From positions 1 through 42,068 of the forward strand of contig CANJUR010000037.1 of the NCBI GenBank assembly GCA_947477565.1: a stretch of 42,068 nt of DNA. The letters run 5' to 3'. Under the pieces are notes generated by a model. That model saw nothing but the letters and a program-made list of their open reading frames with translations. It made no database searches and had not been told where the DNA came from. Origin of the DNA: Deltaproteobacteria bacterium (GTDB taxonomy: Bacteria; Myxococcota_A; Polyangia; Polyangiales; Ga0077539). Made by a program: the position numbers and the translations under genes. The stretch's first letter is position 1; every line of letters begins with the position of its first letter. Shown here one piece after another: positions 32,440 through 41,182 of the stretch.

Positions 32440-32870
32440 AACCACCGCGCCTGGAGTATCTGCAGAGCTACTCACGAGTACCCGCGCAACTACTCCGCCA
32501 CGGGAGTGAAGATGGTCGACATCGTGCGTGGCGTGACCTTCGCCACGAAGGGAGGCCATGAGTGCGCGCTCTCGTGGGTCGAGTTTCTCCGGCGATTCGT
32601 CGATCACGTGCTCCCGAAGGGCTTCACGCGCATCCGGCACTACGGGTTGCTCGCGCCCTGCCACGCGACGACGATCACGACGCTGGCGGTCGGATCCGGT
32701 GCCTCGCCGCCGACATGGGAGGAGCGCCTGATGGCGCTGACGGGCATCGACGCCGATCGGTCGGTGCGTGCGATGTGGCGTGGGTCGCCTGGTGCGACAT
32801 CCGCTCGACGGACGACCGGCGTCGTCCTCCTAGGATACCTCGTGAGGGTGCGCTCAAAGCACCCGGGGCC
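32440..32870 (+). pseudogene. IS91-family (Y2-type) transposase C-terminal remnant
   Basis: VKMVDIVRGVTFATKGGHECALSWVEFLRRFVDHVLPKGFTRIRHYGLLAPCH matches the downstream part of IS91-type transposases (x-V-V-T-L-R-x-x-EF-x-RR-F-L-x-H-VLP-x-GF-x-RIRHYG-L-L), followed by the degenerate TWEERLMALTGIDADRSVRAMW. The Y2 catalytic region and zinc finger are absent. A tyrosine integrase beside the transposase is the arrangement of ISPps1-like members of the IS91 group. This suggests one decayed element spanning about 32150-32870. Confidence 0.72.
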
Positions 32871-32922
32871 GCGTGGTTGGCTCTCACCCGACCGCGGTGG
32901 CGCTTCGCCAAAACGCGATCTC

Positions 32923-35514
32923 TTAGCGCACCAGGAGTTGTACGAAGCGGGCCTTCGAGGTGGCGGCGGAGGGGTAGACCGCGCTCGACCAGTAGAGCCC
33001 GTTGGCGTTGCAGGGCCAGGTGCCCGCGGTGCACGCCGCGAAGGTCAGCGTGGCGAGGTTGAGCATGCCGTTGTCGTAGGTGGTCCAGTCGCCCGCGCAG
33101 CCGACGCAGTTGCCCACGCCGAAGACCCACCACGACGGACCGGACGCGAAGTTGATGAAACTGTTTTCGTTGGTGCCGCGGGTGGCGCAGCCGTTCGTCG
33201 CTCCGCCGCCGTTGAGGTCGAGTCCGCGCACGGTGAAACCGAGCCCGCGGCGCTGCACGTCGGTCAGGTTGGCCGACACGAAGTCCGCGCCGGAGCGCAC
33301 CCAGGTCGTAGCGCACTGCGCCGTCACCTGGCTCGCCACGTACGCCCCGAAGCCCGTGCCCCGCATCATCCCGCGAAACCCGAAGTGGTACTCGTCCGTA
33401 AGAACGAGCAGGTCGCGCGCCGCAACCGTCGCGTACGCCGGACTCTTGAAGTCATCAGTCCCGCGCGCGGCGAGCGTGCCAAACGTGCTCGCGTCGGAGA
33501 AGACCGTGTCGGTGGTCCATCGGCGGGTGTCCGTGGGGGCGGTGTTGTAGACCGTCGCGGTGAGGGTCCAGCCGCCGCCGTCGGTGGTCATGTCGCAGTA
33601 CGCGTCGAAGGCCGCGGCCCCGGAGTCCACGCCGTCCGGGTCGAGGCTGTACACCCCGCTCGGGAGCACCGGAAAACGCACATGAATCGCGCTGCAACTC
33701 GCCAGCGCCCCGCATACCGATCCCGTGCAGGATTCGCCGTTGGTGCACTCCCGCCCGCATCCGCCGCAGTGGGCGTCGCTCGTTCGCGTATCGACCTCGC
33801 ACCCGTTGGTCGGGACGCCGTCGCAGTCCTCGAAGCCGATGTCGCACGCAGCCACCGCGCACGCGCCCGCCGTGCACGCTTCCGTCGCGTTGGGCAGCAC
33901 GCAGACCCGCCTGCAGCTACCGCAGTTGCCCACTCCGGTACGCGTGTCGGTCTCGCATCCGTTGGCCGCCTCTCCGTCGCAGTTGCCGAAGCCGACGCCG
34001 CACGCCCCGAGCACGCACGCGCTCGCCGCGCAGCCCGCCGCCGCGTTGGCAAACGCGCACGCCCGCCTGCATTCCCCGCAGTTGCCCGCGCTGCTGCGGG
34101 TGTCCACCTCGCAGCCGTTGCTCGCCATGCCATCGCAGTCCGCGAAGCCCGTCGCGCATGTGCCGACGGTGCAAATCGAGCCCGCGCACGCCGCCGTCGC
34201 GTTGGGCAGCATGCAGGTGCGCCCGCAGCCGCCGCAGTGCGTGGCGCTGGTGCGGGTGTCCACCTCGCAGCCGTTGCCCGCGACGCCGTCGCACTCCGCG
34301 AAGCCCGCGGTGCAGGTGATCGCACACATCCCCGCTGCGCAGGCCGGGATCGCGTTGGGGGCGCCGGGGCAGGCGGCGCGGCAGGTTCCGCAGTGGGAGA
34401 CGCTGGTGCGGAGGTCTGTCTCGCAGCCGTTGGGCGCGTTGCCGTCGCAGTCGCCGAAGCCTGCGGTGCAGGCCGCGATGCCGCACGCTCCGGCCACGCA
34501 GGTCGCCGTCGCGTTGGCGAGGGAGCACGCGCCGCCGCAGCGACCGCAGTGGGTGGTGCTGCTCCGGGTATCGACCTCGCAGCCGTTGCCGAAGTTGCCG
34601 TCGCAGTCAGCGAAGCCCGCCGAGCAGATGAATCCGCACGCGCCCGCGGCGCACGTGACCGTCGCATTGGCCCGGGGCGGGCACGCCATCCCGCAGCCGC
34701 CGCAGTGCGAGAGGTCGCTCTGCGTGTTGGCCTCGCAGCCGTCGGTCGCGTTGGCGTTGCAGTCCCTGAAGGGGGCGGTGCAGGTGCCGACGGCGCAACT
34801 TCCGTTGAGGCACGTGGCGGCGGCGTTGGGGACGCTGCACCGACGGTCGCAGACGCCGCACGCTGCGGTGTTGGCCTGCGTATCGACGCACGCCCCGGAG
34901 CAGCAGGTCTGCGCGGAAGGACAGGCCCGGGCGGTGTTGCAGCCCATCACGCACAGGTTGCCGACGCAGAGCGTGCCTGAGGGACAGTGGTCGTCGATGA
35001 CGCACTCGACGCAGGCGCGGGCGGCGACGTCGCAGTGGCGGCCGACGGTGCCGGCGTCGGTGCTGCAGGCCTCGTCGTTGCGGCAGCCCGGGACGCAGGT
35101 GTTGCTCGCGGCCACGCAGTACTGCCCGACGGGGCAGGTGTCTGCGGCGGGGAGGCACTGCACGCAGACGCCCGTGGTGGTGTCACAGACGGTGTCCGTG
35201 CGACCGACGCAATCGTTGTTGGTGGTGCAACGAAACGGGGTGTCGGTGGGCACGTCGGTGGGTACGTCGGTGGGTACGTCGGCGGGTACGTCGAGGTCGG
35301 TGACGTCGGTGGGTACGTCGGCGGGTACGTCGAGGTCGGGGACGTCGGTCGGGGCGTCGAGGTCGGGGACTTCGGGGCGATCGAAGGCGGTGACATCGAG
35401 GGTCGCGGCGTCGGTGGCGCTGGCATCGGCGGGGCCGCCGACCACGGAGGCGCCGGTCGAGCATGCGGCGGTTGCGAGGAGCGCGAGCGCAAAGCAAGGG
35501 GTGAAGTGACGCAT
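32923..35514 (-). CDS. Large Cys-repeat lipoprotein with fibrinogen-like C-terminus
   Basis: An 863-residue surface lipoprotein. The signal MRHFTPCFALALLATAAC is followed by an Asp/Val/Pro linker (PDLDVPADVPTDV units, about 45-95). A Cys-rich region follows, and then seven tandem modules of about 55 residues of the form C-x-x-x-NATATC-x2-GxC-x4-C-x2-GF-x-DCDG-x3-NGCE-x-DTRTS-x2-HCG-x-C (about 270-650). The C-terminal 250 residues resemble a fibrinogen-like domain: SGVYSLDPDG...AFDAYCDMTTDGGGWTL, then Trp- and Cys-containing blocks (SPSWWVFGVGNC...CAGDW, YWSSAVYP). I infer an adhesion or recognition protein stiffened by disulfide modules. It is divergent from the kinase at 35619. Confidence 0.85.
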   Translation of the reverse strand: MRHFTPCFALALLATAACSTGASVVGGPADASATDAATLDVTAFDRPEVPDLDAPTDVPDLDVPADVPTDVTDLDVPADVPTDVPTDVPTDTPFRCTTNNDCVGRTDTVCDTTTGVCVQCLPAADTCPVGQYCVAASNTCVPGCRNDEACSTDAGTVGRHCDVAARACVECVIDDHCPSGTLCVGNLCVMGCNTARACPSAQTCCSGACVDTQANTAACGVCDRRCSVPNAAATCLNGSCAVGTCTAPFRDCNANATDGCEANTQSDLSHCGGCGMACPPRANATVTCAAGACGFICSAGFADCDGNFGNGCEVDTRSSTTHCGRCGGACSLANATATCVAGACGIAACTAGFGDCDGNAPNGCETDLRTSVSHCGTCRAACPGAPNAIPACAAGMCAITCTAGFAECDGVAGNGCEVDTRTSATHCGGCGRTCMLPNATAACAGSICTVGTCATGFADCDGMASNGCEVDTRSSAGNCGECRRACAFANAAAGCAASACVLGACGVGFGNCDGEAANGCETDTRTGVGNCGSCRRVCVLPNATEACTAGACAVAACDIGFEDCDGVPTNGCEVDTRTSDAHCGGCGRECTNGESCTGSVCGALASCSAIHVRFPVLPSGVYSLDPDGVDSGAAAFDAYCDMTTDGGGWTLTATVYNTAPTDTRRWTTDTVFSDASTFGTLAARGTDDFKSPAYATVAARDLLVLTDEYHFGFRGMMRGTGFGAYVASQVTAQCATTWVRSGADFVSANLTDVQRRGLGFTVRGLDLNGGGATNGCATRGTNENSFINFASGPSWWVFGVGNCVGCAGDWTTYDNGMLNLATLTFAACTAGTWPCNANGLYWSSAVYPSAATSKARFVQLLVR
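35209..35395. repeat. 12-bp tandem repeat in the lipoprotein linker
   Basis: GTCGGTGGGTAC and variants repeat in the region encoding PTDVPTDVPTDV/DLDVPADV. It keeps the reading frame (12 bp). Confidence 0.7.
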
Positions 35515-35618
35515 GACTGAGACGGTATCACCGGGCGAGACCGAACCCCCGTGACGGACACCCAATGGTCACCGGTGTACGGGACGATCGGTGTTTGACA
35601 GTCATCAGAGGGGCTGTG

Positions 35619-37058
35619 ATGAGTGCCGTCCCGCCTGTGGCTGACCCACCGACAATCAGGTTCCTCAACGATCGGTGGGAGATGCTGGAAGCCATCGGTA
35701 CCGGCGCGATGGGCGACGTCTGGCGGGGGCGGCACCGGGTGCTCGGGCACGAGGTCGCGATCAAGCTGATGAAGCTTGCCGCGGCGCGGGACGAAAACCT
35801 CGTGGCGCGATTTGTTCGGGAAGCGCGCATCGCGGCGCAGCTTCGGCACCGGCACATCGCGCGGGTGGAGGACTTCGGCACCACCGCAGATGGACTGCCC
35901 TTCCTGGTGATGGAACTGCTCAAGGGAGAGTCTCTCGAAGATCGGCTGCAGGCGCATGGGCGGGTCGATCCGTACCTGGCGCTGACGGTGGCGCGGCACG
36001 TCGGCGCGGCCTGCGATGCGGCGCACGCGGCGGGCGTCGTGCATCGCGATCTGAAGCCGTCGAACTGCTTTCTCGTGACCGAGGAGGGCGCCCCGGTGGT
36101 GAAGGTCATCGACTTCGGCGTGGCGCGCTGGGCCGACGGGATGAAGCTCACGCTCAACGACGGCGACCATGGCCCGATGCTGCTCGGGACGCCGTCGTAC
36201 ATGGCCCCCGAGCAGATCGCCGGGGACGCGAACATCGACGGCCGCGCGGACCTCTGGTCGCTCGCGGCGATGCTTTACGAGCTACTCACGGGGCGCTTGC
36301 CCTTCGAGGCAGGCAGCCTGCCGGGGCTGTTTTTTGCGATCACTACGGGCACCGCACCGCCGCCGTCGGGCTACGTCCCGACGCTCGGGCCGGGCGTCGA
36401 TGCGTGGGCAGTGCAGGCCTTCGCGCGCGATCGGGAGGAGCGGTACTCCAGCGGACAGGCTCTCGCCGAGCGCTTCGCGGAGGCGCTCGCGTCCATGGCA
36501 CCGGGGCGCGCGTCGATGCCCGCCACGCGGGAGACTCCGATGGTCATGGCGCCCACGGAGCGGGCGTTTCCGGCCATCACGGCCGCCGAGCTACTTCGAC
36601 CAGCGCAGACCGGCGCAGCGCCGTTTTCGACCTTCGACGCCGCGGCATTTTCGGCGTCCGCGCACGGCAGCATGAGCGCCGCCCCTGCGGCCGTGGCTCC
36701 CCGGCGCACAGCCTGGATCGTCTCGCTCACCGCGACCCTGGTTGTCGGCCTCGGCGTGGTCGCGTGGCTCATCCAGGGCGCACCCGAGCACCGCGAGGCA
36801 CCCGTTCGTGCGAGCCCGCCCGCAGCGCCTGCGCCCGTCGCTGTTTCCCCGACGCCTCATGCGCTGCCGCCGTCCCGTCCCGCGCCGGTCGTTGCGCCGG
36901 TCGTTGCGCCGGTTGCTCCTGCGATCGATCGCCGCCCGTCGGCGCTGCGTCCGGTGCCCGCGCACACGGTGGTGCGCTCGCCGATGCTGTTGGCTCCCCC
37001 GACGCTCTCCCCATCGCCCCGGCCACTGCCGCAGGCCTACAACCCGGAAGAACCATGA
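35619..37058 (+). CDS. Membrane-anchored serine/threonine protein kinase
   Basis: A 479-residue Hanks-type kinase. The kinase domain (about 15-285) has glycine loop AIGTGAMGDVWRG, Lys49 (VAIKLM), HRDLKPSN (Asp144), DFGVARW (Asp165) and APEQIAG. After a Ser/Ala-rich juxtamembrane linker comes one transmembrane helix at about 365-385 (TAWIVSLTATLVVGLGVVAWLI). A 90-residue Pro/Ala-rich tail follows, likely periplasmic, with PVVAPVVAPVAPA repeats. GAGGGG precedes the ATG at 35619; an upstream ATG at 35565 would add 18 residues of low quality. The ATGA overlap with the TPR gene implies coupling. Confidence 0.9.
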   Translation: MSAVPPVADPPTIRFLNDRWEMLEAIGTGAMGDVWRGRHRVLGHEVAIKLMKLAAARDENLVARFVREARIAAQLRHRHIARVEDFGTTADGLPFLVMELLKGESLEDRLQAHGRVDPYLALTVARHVGAACDAAHAAGVVHRDLKPSNCFLVTEEGAPVVKVIDFGVARWADGMKLTLNDGDHGPMLLGTPSYMAPEQIAGDANIDGRADLWSLAAMLYELLTGRLPFEAGSLPGLFFAITTGTAPPPSGYVPTLGPGVDAWAVQAFARDREERYSSGQALAERFAEALASMAPGRASMPATRETPMVMAPTERAFPAITAAELLRPAQTGAAPFSTFDAAAFSASAHGSMSAAPAAVAPRRTAWIVSLTATLVVGLGVVAWLIQGAPEHREAPVRASPPAAPAPVAVSPTPHALPPSRPAPVVAPVVAPVAPAIDRRPSALRPVPAHTVVRSPMLLAPPTLSPSPRPLPQAYNPEEP

Positions 37059-38080
37059 TTCGTCTCACTGGAGTTCGCGCGGTCTTGTTTGGGTCGGCGA
37101 TTGCGCTGGGGTGTGGGGTGTTGCCGTCGGTGGCGGGCGCGCAGGTGGCGATGGATGGGCGGGCGCTCTTCCAGCAGGGACGGGCCTACTACGACGCTCA
37201 GCGCTGGGACGAGGCGCTCGGTCTCTTCCGGCAGTCGATGACGGCGCTGCCGTCGCCCAACACGCGGCTGTATCTCGGGCGCTGTCTGCGCGCGCTCGGG
37301 CGCTACGGTGATGCGTGGCAGGAGCTATCCCGCGCGGCCACGGAGGCCAACGCGCGACGGGCGCAGGAGCCGCGATTCACGCCGACCGCAGAGGCCGCGG
37401 TGGCCGAGTCGATGGCGCTCACCGATCGCATCGCCTACGTGGTGGTGGAGGTGCCCGATGCACCCGCAGGGACGACGGTGATGCTCAACGGGCGGGTGCT
37501 CTCGAGCGGGGAGTTCAGCACGCTGCTGGCGGTGGACGGAACGACCGCGGCGGTGGAGGCCATCGCGCCAGGGGTGGTTCCGTATCGCGGGACGAGCCAG
37601 GTGACCGCGGGGCATCAGGCGCGCTTCGTCGTGCGCTTCGGCGCGGCCAGTGCCGCGGTGGCGACGACAGAGTCACAGCCGATGGTGACGCTGGTGCAGT
37701 CGGGAATGAACCCACCGACCCTGATCGCCGCAAGCGGAAGTTGGAGTCCGTGGCGCTCCGTGGGCCTCTCGGCGCTGGGCGTCGGAGTGGCGCTGGGCAT
37801 CGCCGGGGCGGTCACCGCGGTGATGGCCCAGGGCGACGAGCGCACGTTGATCGATCAGTGCCCGAGCGGGTGCGGCGCGCGCATCACGCCCGCGCAACAA
37901 GCGCTGGTCCACGACGGCAACACCCTCGTGACGGCGACCAACGCGCTCTGGATCTCCGGCGGCGTGCTCGCGGCCGCGGGCCTGGTGACTTTCCTGGTAT
38001 CCGGCGGGCGCAGCGACGAGGTGTTTACGCCGACGCTGGCTGTTGGGCTCGGCACCGTGGGAGTGCGCGGGCGCTTCTGA
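37055..38080 (+). CDS. TPR-like exported membrane protein (kinase partner)
   Basis: A 341-residue protein starting in the ATGA overlap with the kinase. The signal peptide (MIRLTGVRAVLFGSAIALGCGVLPSVAGAQ) is followed by a TPR pair (about 32-90: ALFQQGRAYYDAQRWDEALGLFRQSMTALPS, LYLGRCLRALGRYGDAWQELSRAATEA). Then comes a PEGA-like beta segment (about 125-190: VVVEVPDAPAGTTVMLNGRVL, VPYRGTSQVTAGHQARFVV) and two hydrophobic helices (WRSVGLSALGVGVALGIAGAV, LWISGGVLAAAGLVTFLVSG). This is the pattern of TPR/PEGA proteins that travel with myxobacterial Ser/Thr kinases; its role in signalling is inferred from the coupling. Confidence 0.85.
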   Translation: MIRLTGVRAVLFGSAIALGCGVLPSVAGAQVAMDGRALFQQGRAYYDAQRWDEALGLFRQSMTALPSPNTRLYLGRCLRALGRYGDAWQELSRAATEANARRAQEPRFTPTAEAAVAESMALTDRIAYVVVEVPDAPAGTTVMLNGRVLSSGEFSTLLAVDGTTAAVEAIAPGVVPYRGTSQVTAGHQARFVVRFGAASAAVATTESQPMVTLVQSGMNPPTLIAASGSWSPWRSVGLSALGVGVALGIAGAVTAVMAQGDERTLIDQCPSGCGARITPAQQALVHDGNTLVTATNALWISGGVLAAAGLVTFLVSGGRSDEVFTPTLAVGLGTVGVRGRF

Positions 38081-38081
38081 G

Positions 38082-38711
38082 TCAGCGCGGGCAGGGCCTC
38101 GCGCTCGCCGTCGCGAAGGCCCGTTCGACGTACGTTCGCATCGCTGTCAGCCATTCCTCGCCGAGCGCCGCCTCGCTCTGCTGCGTCACTCCGAGCAGTA
38201 CGCGCGTTCCATCCGATGCCCGGCCGAAGCGCACATGATACGCAGCCTGGTACTCCATCCCCGACACCACGCACTCTTCTTCGCCGCACTCCGGTCCGTC
38301 GCCCGCGGTTTGCGCCACCGCGTCTCGCAACCGGGACCGCAGCGCGGCGTCCCGACCGATCGCCGCACCACAAAGCCGTCGGTTGGATCGCCGCGCCGGC
38401 GTGCGCTCGTCCGGCGTCGCTTCGACGTACGTCGCGAACACCACGCCGCGCGCCGAATCGACGTGCGCTGCGAGGTCGATGCTCCCGTCGGCGAGGCCGC
38501 GCAACAGCACTGCGTCGACGTGTGGGGCTGCGGGTGCATCGACCGTTGCGGGTGCTTCGACCGTCGCGGGTGCATCGACCGTTGCGGGCACATCGGCGGC
38601 GACCATGACGGCGGGGCGGGCGATGGGCTCGATGGTGGGGCTCTCGTGCGGACGGCGACCGCATGCCCCGAGCAGCACGAGCAGAACCATCGTAGGACGC
38701 AGGGGGGTCAT
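38082..38711 (-). CDS. Lipoprotein of unknown function with Ala/Pro/Val repeats
   Basis: A 209-residue lipoprotein. MTPLRPTMVLLVLLGACGRR has a canonical lipobox (LGAC). A 15-18-residue linker of VDAPATVEAPATVDAPA repeats (18-bp units) follows, and then a globular part of about 130 residues with ATYVEATPDE, CGAAIGRDAALRSRLRDAV, GMEYQAAYHVRFGRASDGTRVLLGV and a Cys-rich ECGEEECVV. The family is unknown. Its start lies inside the stop of the aminotransferase gene (ATGA), so it is the last gene of the FAD-aminotransferase-lipoprotein operon. Confidence 0.72.
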   Translation of the reverse strand: MTPLRPTMVLLVLLGACGRRPHESPTIEPIARPAVMVAADVPATVDAPATVEAPATVDAPAAPHVDAVLLRGLADGSIDLAAHVDSARGVVFATYVEATPDERTPARRSNRRLCGAAIGRDAALRSRLRDAVAQTAGDGPECGEEECVVSGMEYQAAYHVRFGRASDGTRVLLGVTQQSEAALGEEWLTAMRTYVERAFATASARPCPR

Positions 38712-39904
38712 GGTGTGTGGTGCTTCGTGGCGGTGAGTCCGGCGGCGATGCGGGCGAGACCCTCGCGGAGAATCCCCTCGGAGGTTGAAAACACCAGCCG
38801 TAGGTGCCCTGCGGCGCCAGGCCCGAACCACCGCGGCGCTCCTGGAACCACCGCGACGCCGTGCTGCGTGAGCAGTCTCTCGACGAGCACCTCGGGAGAA
38901 ACTCCCAACGCGGAGATGTCGGGAAACAACACGAAGGTTCCTTCCGGCGCGCGTACGGAGACGCCGGGAACCTGGGAGAGTTGATCCACAGCGAGGTCGC
39001 GCATGCGGCGCAGGTGCGAAACGAAGGCTGCGAGGTGATCGGCGCAGTGTTCCATCGCCGCGATGGCGGCCACCTGCGAGAGGGTGCTCGCGCCGGTCAT
39101 GGTGGTGCGGCACAGCGAGCGCTCGGCGAGGCGCTCGAAGCCCGCGGCGTCGGGTGCCTGCACGAAGCCGACGCGTAGCCCGGCGAGGCCGTGACTCTTC
39201 GAGAAGCCACTGACCGTCCAGGTGAGCCGCGCCACCGCGGGGCCGAGCGTGGCCAGGGAGACGAAGCGCGCGGGCTCGTAGACGATGTCCGACCAGATCT
39301 CGTCGTTGAGTACCGGGATGTCGTGGCGCACCGCGACGGCGGCGAAGGACTCAAGCTCAGCGCGGGTCCACACGCGGCCGAGCGGGTTGTGCGGGTTGCA
39401 GAGACCCAGCAGGCGGGTGCGGGGCGTGACGAGCGCGGCGAGATGATCGGGGTCGAAGGTGCCCGTGCGCGTATCGACGGGGAGGCGCACGACGGTGGCG
39501 CCGGCGGCCTCGACGGAGGCGGCGAAGAGGAAGTCCACCGGGTCAAAGACGATGGCTTCATCGCCGGGTTGGAGCAGCGTGCGGGCGACGTGCAGCATGC
39601 CCGCCGCGGCGCTATCGACGGCCAGGATGTGCGCAGCCTCGGCGGGCACGCCGCGCCGTTCGCGCTGAAAGCGAGCGCAGGCTTCGCGAAACTCGGGCAG
39701 ACCTTCGGGCGGTCCGTACGGGTACACGCCGCTGCGGGCGTACTCGGCGAGCGCCTCGCGGATGGGGGGCGCGGCGGCGAAGTCCGGGTCGGCGGCGGTG
39801 AGTGCGATGACTCCCGGCGGGAGCGTCGCCCAGCGAAGGTTGAACGCGCGCTGCCGCAGCAGCGCCATGGGTACGTCGTCGTCCAGGAAGCTCGGTGCGC
39901 TCAT
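38708..39904 (-). CDS. PLP-dependent aminotransferase / C-S lyase (MalY/PatB-like)
   Basis: A 398-residue fold-type I PLP enzyme. The N-terminal NLRWATLPPGVIALTAADPDF, the YPYGPPEGLPEFREACARF region, NPHNPLGRVWTRAEL (Asn170), DEIWSDIVYE (Asp201) and the internal-aldimine lysine in SGFSKSHGLAGLRVG (Lys236) follow the MalY/PatB and class-II-like aminotransferase pattern. These enzymes cleave C-S bonds of cystathionine-like amino acids or transaminate aromatic substrates. It overlaps the FAD-monooxygenase stop by one base and the lipoprotein start by four, so translation is coupled. Confidence 0.88.
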   Translation of the reverse strand: MSAPSFLDDDVPMALLRQRAFNLRWATLPPGVIALTAADPDFAAAPPIREALAEYARSGVYPYGPPEGLPEFREACARFQRERRGVPAEAAHILAVDSAAAGMLHVARTLLQPGDEAIVFDPVDFLFAASVEAAGATVVRLPVDTRTGTFDPDHLAALVTPRTRLLGLCNPHNPLGRVWTRAELESFAAVAVRHDIPVLNDEIWSDIVYEPARFVSLATLGPAVARLTWTVSGFSKSHGLAGLRVGFVQAPDAAGFERLAERSLCRTTMTGASTLSQVAAIAAMEHCADHLAAFVSHLRRMRDLAVDQLSQVPGVSVRAPEGTFVLFPDISALGVSPEVLVERLLTQHGVAVVPGAPRWFGPGAAGHLRLVFSTSEGILREGLARIAAGLTATKHHTP

Positions 39905-41034
39905 CACGCGATGGGTACCGCGAACCCGGAGCCCGCGGAACTCCCCAGGAACTCGTCGCGCATCCGACGGCCCGCCTCGACGAAGCGGCGGAGCACCGGG
40001 AGGCGCTCGCGTTCGTAGCGGAGCAGTGCTTCCTCGCGCCGGTCGTCGTCGGCCTCGGGAGCGCTCAGCCAGCCTGTGTCGTGGAGCGCGCGGGCGAGCA
40101 CGGCGGCGTCCTCGAGGGCGCTCGCGGTCCCCTGGCTGGTAAACGGCAACATCGGGTGTGCCGCGTCGCCGGCCATCACCACCCCGCCTTCGTGGAGGTA
40201 GGGAAGCGGGTCGAGGTCGGCGGTGTTCCAGATGTGGATGGGGTCGGTGTGGAGGTGCGGGATGAGGGTGCGGACGGTCGCCGGCCACGGCTCGAGGTGC
40301 GTCCGCACGAAGCGCTCCAACGCGGGGCGGTCGGTGCAGTTATCGGGCAGCATTTTCGACGGGAATTGCAGGTACCACACGACTCGCGCCCCGCCGCACG
40401 GGACCACCCCGACGGCGCATCGCGCCTTTGGGTCGTAGTACTTCACGAACCGGTCACCGAGTGCCTCCGCGAGGCCCGGAGCCTCGACGTGACCGACGAT
40501 TTCCCGCACTTCCCCGGGCAGCAGTTGGCGGTCTGGGAAGAGTGCGCGGCGCACCAACGAACCGACCCCGTCGGCGGCCACAAGGAGGTCGGCCTCGACC
40601 TCGGTGCCATCTTCGAGAACGAGCCGTGGATGGGATGTCGGACCGCGCATCGCGGCTGCTCCTTGCGCGTACTGGACGGTGCCCTCGCGGAGGCCTCCGG
40701 CCAGTGCGCCGAGCAGTGCGGATCGGGAGATGCCTCGCGTGTCGGCGAGGTCGTGCGCAGCGAGGACTGCGTCGTCGGCCGCGCGGAGTTCGAAGCGTCG
40801 GAGCGGTGCGCCCTCGACGGCGATGCCGAGGTACGCGAGCGATCCCATGGCTTCGCGCGAAAGGATGAAGCCACTGCCGCCGCGCTGGGTGCTCGTGGTC
40901 TGCACCGGGGCGGAGCGCTCGTATACGGTCACGGCGGCGCCGACGCGCTGCAGGGCCACTGCACAGGCCAGTCCGGCTACGCCACCACCGGCGACAACCA
41001 CGCGCCGACGAACCACGGTCCTGGAGGGTTGCAT
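39904..41034 (-). CDS. FAD-dependent monooxygenase (PHBH-type)
   Basis: A flavoprotein of about 376 residues. VVVAGGGVAGLACAVALQRVGA binds the FAD ADP part (G-x-G-x-x-G). DG motif: LLVAADGVGSLVRRALF. GD motif: GVVMAGDAAHPMLPFTSQGTASALEDAAVLARAL, the flavin-binding block of p-hydroxybenzoate-hydroxylase-like monooxygenases. No membrane segments. The substrate is probably aromatic or polyketide-like by family. I chose the ATG at 41034 over a TTG nine codons earlier (41061). It is first in the operon with the aminotransferase and lipoprotein genes. Confidence 0.88.
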   Translation of the reverse strand: MQPSRTVVRRRVVVAGGGVAGLACAVALQRVGAAVTVYERSAPVQTTSTQRGGSGFILSREAMGSLAYLGIAVEGAPLRRFELRAADDAVLAAHDLADTRGISRSALLGALAGGLREGTVQYAQGAAAMRGPTSHPRLVLEDGTEVEADLLVAADGVGSLVRRALFPDRQLLPGEVREIVGHVEAPGLAEALGDRFVKYYDPKARCAVGVVPCGGARVVWYLQFPSKMLPDNCTDRPALERFVRTHLEPWPATVRTLIPHLHTDPIHIWNTADLDPLPYLHEGGVVMAGDAAHPMLPFTSQGTASALEDAAVLARALHDTGWLSAPEADDDRREEALLRYERERLPVLRRFVEAGRRMRDEFLGSSAGSGFAVPIA

Positions 41035-41182
41035 GCAGTGGGAGATATTCAGAATCTCCAACCAGGGCCAGCGGATATCGAACTTTCGTTGTCGGGCTGC
41101 GTGGGGGTACGTCGACTGTAGGTGGGGTCGGGCCTGCGTCGCAGTGGGGAGTTCGCGGGCTTCTTTCTTTGATCCGAAGGGG
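41035..41182. other. Gene-free stretch upstream of the FAD monooxygenase
   Basis: No gene is seen here. It should contain the operon promoter. Confidence 0.4.

Noticed and set aside
31879..34980. 1033-residue plus-strand frame crossing the graveyard and the Cys-repeat gene
   Set aside because: It reads through integrase and transposase remains, then an Ala/Val/Gly-rich shadow of the lipoprotein on the other strand. It cannot be one gene.
33725..35509. 594-residue plus-strand frame rich in Pro/Gln/Ser/Ala repeats
   Set aside because: Its repeats are the antisense of the Cys-module repeats on the minus strand, which have convincing disulfide motifs and a signal peptide.
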